Of a stretch of DNA of 62,613 bases, positions 58,798 to 62,613 are shown piece by piece (positions within the stretch are counted from its first letter, which is position 1; each line of letters opens with the position of its first letter). The position numbers were made by a program, and so were the translations under genes. This stretch comes from UBA7236 sp031372705 (lineage in GTDB: Bacteria; Bacteroidota; Bacteroidia; Chitinophagales; BACL12): positions 1-62,613 of the forward strand of contig JANMLV010000284.1 in assembly GCA_031372705.1 (NCBI GenBank), read 5' to 3'. The notes under the pieces are model-generated. The model was not told where the DNA came from. It searched no databases and was given only the letters and a program-made list of their open reading frames with translations.

Positions 58798-60038
58798 AAC
58801 TACTTAAGCAAACTAACAGGGATTTTATTGTTGCCGCGTCTATAGTATCAGTTATAGCAGGAGTGAGTTTGTATTTTTTAATTACAGGAATCATACGCGA
58901 AGAAACTGTTGATACTTTGGCAGTTAATTGTTTAAGAATTGAAAAAAAAATTGAAAATAATGATGCAGTGCATACACAACTTCCAATTTTGGAGGTAGCA
59001 TACTTGCCGCAATTGCCAAACGTTGCGTATGTTATTACAGACACTGTTATTTTTGATGAAATTGAAGGCGAGCCAACTCAATTTACTTCATTTACTTTGT
59101 ATAAGTTAATTAACGGAAACAATATTGCTATTACTTGCAGAAGTAAAACTATTGAAAATGTAGATGTGTTTTGGGCGGTTTTGAAATCATTTGGCGTATT
59201 CTTGATTTTAATATTTGGCATATTGTTTTTTATGAATAAACGCTCGCATAAAAAAATATGGACATCCTTTTATAAAAATCTAGAAACCGTAAAATCATAT
59301 AGTTTAAAAACAGGTAGTGAATTAAATTTAATGCATACATCTATTGACGAATTTAATGAGTTGAATAATGTGCTTAATAACCTTACTAATCAAATTAGCA
59401 GAGATTATGCTACATTGAAAAATTTTACAGAAAATGCATCACACGAACTGCAAACGCCTTTGAGTATAATTCGAAATAATACTGAACTTTTAATGCAAGC
59501 GAATATTGATGAAAATGTTGTTAAGTATGTTGAAAAAATATATGTTACTACAAATAGAATTTCACATGTTGTTGAGGCGTTGTTATTATTATCTAAAATA
59601 GAAAATAATCAATTTAAAACAGTAAGCTTAATTAACTTCAACGAAGTAATAACGGCCCAAGTAAAAATGTATGCTGAAATATTTGGCGATGCGTTTGCAA
59701 TCGAATTGAAATTGAATGATGTATTTAAACATGAAATGAATTTACAACTTGCAGGTGTATTAGTCAAAAACTTAATAGAAAATGGCCTTAAGCATAAACC
59801 AATCAATGGTAAATTGAACATTTGGATAGATGCTACTAAAATTGTATTTGCCAACCCGGGTGTTAAACCGGTAGGTGAAATAAGTAACTATTTTAACCGC
59901 TTTACTAAAGAAGATGAAGCTTCAAAATCTTCTGGATTAGGTCTTGCCATTGTAAGCGATATTTGCAAAGTTTCCGGGCTACAAGTAAGTGGAGTTTATG
60001 AAGATGGAAACTATCAATTTACAATTTCACAGGCATAA
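58794..60038 (+). CDS. Sensor histidine kinase
   Basis: A 414-residue membrane kinase with two transmembrane helices (~12-32 and ~128-148) around a short periplasmic sensor, a HAMP-like stretch, then HisKA with the phospho-His in FTENASHELQTPLSI. The ATPase domain has the N box LVKNLIENGLKH and G box SSGLGLAIV. The usual DxG element reads FANPG. It phosphorylates the response regulator next to it (ATGA overlap). The signal is unknown, and the porin downstream may be its target. Confidence 0.9.
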   Translation: MKLLKQTNRDFIVAASIVSVIAGVSLYFLITGIIREETVDTLAVNCLRIEKKIENNDAVHTQLPILEVAYLPQLPNVAYVITDTVIFDEIEGEPTQFTSFTLYKLINGNNIAITCRSKTIENVDVFWAVLKSFGVFLILIFGILFFMNKRSHKKIWTSFYKNLETVKSYSLKTGSELNLMHTSIDEFNELNNVLNNLTNQISRDYATLKNFTENASHELQTPLSIIRNNTELLMQANIDENVVKYVEKIYVTTNRISHVVEALLLLSKIENNQFKTVSLINFNEVITAQVKMYAEIFGDAFAIELKLNDVFKHEMNLQLAGVLVKNLIENGLKHKPINGKLNIWIDATKIVFANPGVKPVGEISNYFNRFTKEDEASKSSGLGLAIVSDICKVSGLQVSGVYEDGNYQFTISQA

Positions 60039-60170
60039 TCTCGTTGGTTATTTGTTTATAGTTGTTTATCAGGTTGCACTCCCGTAACAACTTCAATTTT
60101 TCTACAGATTTTAAATAGAATTTGAACAACTTCTTGATTTTACTTTGCCTTAACTAAAAATTTACAACTT

Positions 60171-61208
60171 ATGAAAGTAGTAATTATTTGTATGCTTATT
60201 GGTAGTTTTTTTAATGCAATAGCTCAACCGGCAACTGATTCGGTAAAAACGAAAAAGTATTTACCCAAACTGGAAGGAGTTATTCAAGTGCACTACCTAA
60301 ATGAATTTAATACTAATGGAGATACTGTTAGAGACCCTGATGGATTCAGAATACTGCGAGCAAGACTTATTGCCTCAGGAAAAATTAGTGAAAAAATTGG
60401 CTATCAGTTAATGATAGATCCACGAGCACCTGAAATTGGTGGCATGTTGAGAGATGCTTACCTTGAATTTAATTTTATTAAAAATCAACAAATTAGAGTT
60501 GGTCAACAAAAAACACAATTCGGGTGGGAAAATTCTACTTCAATAACTAAATTATATACTGTTAATAGAGCCGAAATGTCGGATGCCGTTTGCAGAGGTG
60601 AAAACCTGCGCGATGTTGGCATAGGCCTGCTTGGACATATACCAATAAATGATAATTGGCGGTTTGAAAATGCTATTACATTTACCAATGGTACGCGCAT
60701 GAATGTAGCCGGGCCATTCGATTTTAACTCCAAAAAGGTTTGTTGGGCCCGACTTGGGCTTCAATATAAACAGCATACAAATAAATTAAATATTGGTGGC
60801 TCGTTTGCATTTGGTGGATTGCGATATTTAAATGATTCAATTTATACTCCAACAGATGACATCTATGCTGATATTTGGCGATTTGGAACTGATATTCAAT
60901 TTGATTCGAAATTTTGTTTTTTCGCAGCTGAATTTGCTCAAGGGATAGATAAAGTTCAAGACACTATTTTTGCTGAACCTATTGGATATCAAGCGCAATT
61001 AGCGCTAAAAACTAAATGGAATGCCGGCCCTTTGGTAAGATACGACAGTGCCGAAGATGAATGGAAGGTACTTACAATTGGTGCATATTATGGTATGCCA
61101 AAAGATAAAATCAGGTTTTTAGCAAATTACTTATTTCGTGGCAATGTAACTGATGTTCCAGGCGGGCATGATGACAGATTTTATATTCAAACACAAATTA
61201 CTTTCTAA
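60171..61208 (+). CDS. Porin, phosphate-selective porin O/P-like
   Basis: A 345-residue beta-barrel protein with signal peptide MKVVIICMLIGSFFNAIAQ. The GFRILRARLIASGKISEKIGYQLMIDPRAP segment and RVGQQKTQFGWEN motif are typical of the OprO/OprP-like family of Bacteroidota. It ends in an aromatic strand (FYIQTQITF). Substrates may be phosphate or polyphosphate, but in this phylum the family is broader. It follows the two-component system by 132 nt. Confidence 0.82.
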   Translation: MKVVIICMLIGSFFNAIAQPATDSVKTKKYLPKLEGVIQVHYLNEFNTNGDTVRDPDGFRILRARLIASGKISEKIGYQLMIDPRAPEIGGMLRDAYLEFNFIKNQQIRVGQQKTQFGWENSTSITKLYTVNRAEMSDAVCRGENLRDVGIGLLGHIPINDNWRFENAITFTNGTRMNVAGPFDFNSKKVCWARLGLQYKQHTNKLNIGGSFAFGGLRYLNDSIYTPTDDIYADIWRFGTDIQFDSKFCFFAAEFAQGIDKVQDTIFAEPIGYQAQLALKTKWNAGPLVRYDSAEDEWKVLTIGAYYGMPKDKIRFLANYLFRGNVTDVPGGHDDRFYIQTQITF

Positions 61209-61517
61209 AGCTTAAAATCCGCTAGTGCATTTAAAGCTATAAAATTTGCTGCATAATAATAAAATTTAGTAATTCAGGTCAATGCCAATCGCTTTTTATT
61301 TTTCTAATTTAATTGAATTTTTAGCTCAGATGCTTTAGTCCATTCTACTGATTATTTGGAGAAAACAGCATTTATTAACTCATTTTAATTTTGCTTCACT
61401 AAATAATTGTGGAAGTTCATCATGAATTTAAGCGGTTTCATCAAATACTTTCCAATATCTTGCATTTTACATCATACATTTAATGATTGTTAATTTGCGA
61501 TTTTTAAATCCTATCCA
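61209..61517. other. 309-bp gap with no gene
   Basis: AT-rich, with no reading frame of note and no strong hairpin. A TTAATTTG (one mismatch to TAnnTTTG) about 20 nt before the next ATG is the only promoter-like sign. Confidence 0.5.
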
Positions 61518-62613
61518 ATGAAACTGATTTTGTCATTTATAGCATTAATTTCCACTGGCATAATTTATGGTCAAGATGGGGAACTAGATTTTACATTTAG
61601 TGAAGATGGCGTGTATTCGATAGATTATTCGGGCACACGTGAAAGTGGTAAAGCGGTTGCAATAAGACCGGACGGAAAAATTTTAATTGCGGGTGTGCAG
61701 AATGACTCCGCTATTTTTTTATTGCAATTAAATGCTGATGGTTCGAATGATGCTACTTTTGGAACAGATGGCTTGCTTTTTTTGGATGATTATGTATTTG
61801 TTTACAATGGCACAGGTCCAAAGTTTCTAAGTATGAAACTGCAAACTGATAATAAAATTCTAATAGCCGGAAGTATTAGTCATCCGGATAATTGGGGCGT
61901 AATGGGCTTGTTTCGACTGCTCCCAAATGGAAGCCCCGATTTTACATTTGGCGAATTCGGTAATCCCGTTGGCATTGATTTGGGATTGGATCAAGGATAT
62001 GAAATGCAGCCTCGCGATTTTGCCGTGCAATCGGATGGTAAAATTGTGGTGGCTGCAAACTATTCGGCCTATTCGGCAACCGCTGCTTGGGATAGGCCTT
62101 TTGTTAAGCGTTACAATACTGACGGAACATTGGATCTTACATTAAATGGCACCGGTTATATTCTTGGTAATGAAGGAGAAAAAGCAGCTGGAATTGCTGT
62201 CCAGAGTGATGGAAAAATTTTGGTAAGTAACGGGCAAACAAGATTATTTAGATATAATGCTGATGGCAGTATTGATCTAACATTTAGTAGTGATGGCATG
62301 GTAAATATTTCCTATAGTTCTTACGACCAGGCAATTTTTGTGCAGCTCGATGGTAAGATATTAATTGGATTTGAGTACGGGGGATATTATATTTATAAAT
62401 ATACTGCTGATGGCGATTTAGATACTGAATTCAGTGAGACCGGCAAGATTAGTGTTGGTATCGAAACAAATTTAAGGAGTCACCCTATGGCCATTGCACC
62501 GGATGGCAAAATTATAGTTGCAGGTTACGAATCCGGGTTTGAAGATGACTCAACACCAAAATTAGCACGTGTGAATAAGTATGGCGAATTAGATTTTACC
62601 TTTAATGATGATG
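61518..62613 (+). CDS. Delta-60 repeat surface protein (partial, runs off end)
   Basis: An open frame from ATG 61518 through the end of the window (365 codons and one base). Signal peptide MKLILSFIALISTGIIYGQ. The rest is delta-60 repeats of ~55-60 residues, each with a GxLDxTF / AIxxDGKILIAG pattern (DGELDFTFSEDG, VAIRPDGKILIAG, FAVQSDGKIVVAA, IAVQSDGKILVSN, IAPDGKIIVAG). Such proteins form beta-propeller-like chains and often end in a T9SS signal, which would lie beyond the window. Secreted or surface protein. Confidence 0.88.
   Translation, partial: MKLILSFIALISTGIIYGQDGELDFTFSEDGVYSIDYSGTRESGKAVAIRPDGKILIAGVQNDSAIFLLQLNADGSNDATFGTDGLLFLDDYVFVYNGTGPKFLSMKLQTDNKILIAGSISHPDNWGVMGLFRLLPNGSPDFTFGEFGNPVGIDLGLDQGYEMQPRDFAVQSDGKIVVAANYSAYSATAAWDRPFVKRYNTDGTLDLTLNGTGYILGNEGEKAAGIAVQSDGKILVSNGQTRLFRYNADGSIDLTFSSDGMVNISYSSYDQAIFVQLDGKILIGFEYGGYYIYKYTADGDLDTEFSETGKISVGIETNLRSHPMAIAPDGKIIVAGYESGFEDDSTPKLARVNKYGELDFTFNDD

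Noticed and set aside
1..62613. CRISPR arrays, riboswitches, rRNA
   Set aside because: No regularly spaced repeats of 25-40 bp with spacers, no cobalamin or other riboswitch core upstream of the B12-type enzymes, and no rRNA segments were found by eye.

Overview
The window is about 62.6 kb of a low-GC, densely coded chromosome from a member of the Bacteroidota, most likely an uncultured aerobic lineage near Chitinophagales or Sphingobacteriales. Evidence for this placement: a GldC gliding protein, type IX secretion (T9SS) cargo with 'gliding motility-associated' and type A C-terminal signals, a PorV/PorQ barrel, BshA (bacillithiol synthesis), phylum-specific families (DUF2480, DUF2805, DUF6150, DUF6498), and many promoters with the phylum's -7 element TAnnTTTG. 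No rRNA, CRISPR array or intact insertion sequence was seen.

Layout. 1-1350 is a small accessory patch: an IS21-like end, a dead HNH nuclease gene, a two-gene helix-turn-helix cassette, and a tandem tRNA-Phe pair whose promoter-proximal copy is split by two GC-rich palindromic inserts. 1336-6614 (minus) holds a glycan-assembly operon (membrane protein, two GT2 glycosyltransferases) behind a lytic transglycosylase and DUF2480. 6775-9738 (minus) holds a PpiD-like chaperone, a small membrane protein and GldC. 9891-14622 (plus) holds a repeat protein, CoaX, an outer-membrane protein, LptC, a patatin and a gamma-carbonic anhydrase. 14822-18843 (minus) holds NAD kinase, a CBS protein, an alpha/beta hydrolase, a PabA/TrpG amidotransferase, CvpA and GatB/YqeY. 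19013-22630 (plus) holds BshA and small membrane or redox proteins. 22631-23353 is a gene-free mosaic of palindromes and repeats. 23354-26314 (minus) is a NagZ-serine hydrolase fusion. 26534-32645 (plus) holds MutL, two rhomboids, an EEP-family hydrolase and CysS.

35037-42894 (plus) is the most unusual part: a tightly packed run of seven genes with three B12-binding-type radical SAM enzymes, a GT4 glycosyltransferase, two methyltransferases and a nucleotidyltransferase. It sits between two minus-strand T9SS repeat proteins that share the same LPDG/GCDS repeat. It looks like a biosynthetic operon for a glycosylated, methylated or rearranged product whose identity cannot be read from sequence.

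45919-62613 holds RidA, an EamA transporter, ObgE and adenylate kinase, an orphan MNT-type nucleotidyltransferase with a damaged active-site motif, a DUF6498 pair, HPRT with a LysM glucosaminidase, an O-methyltransferase, surface proteins (choice-of-anchor B, PorV/PorQ, an NHL lipoprotein), a two-component system followed by a porin, and a delta-60 repeat protein that runs off the end. A recurring feature is a TAnnTTTG element exactly 4 nt before the start codon of several genes, which suggests leaderless transcripts.
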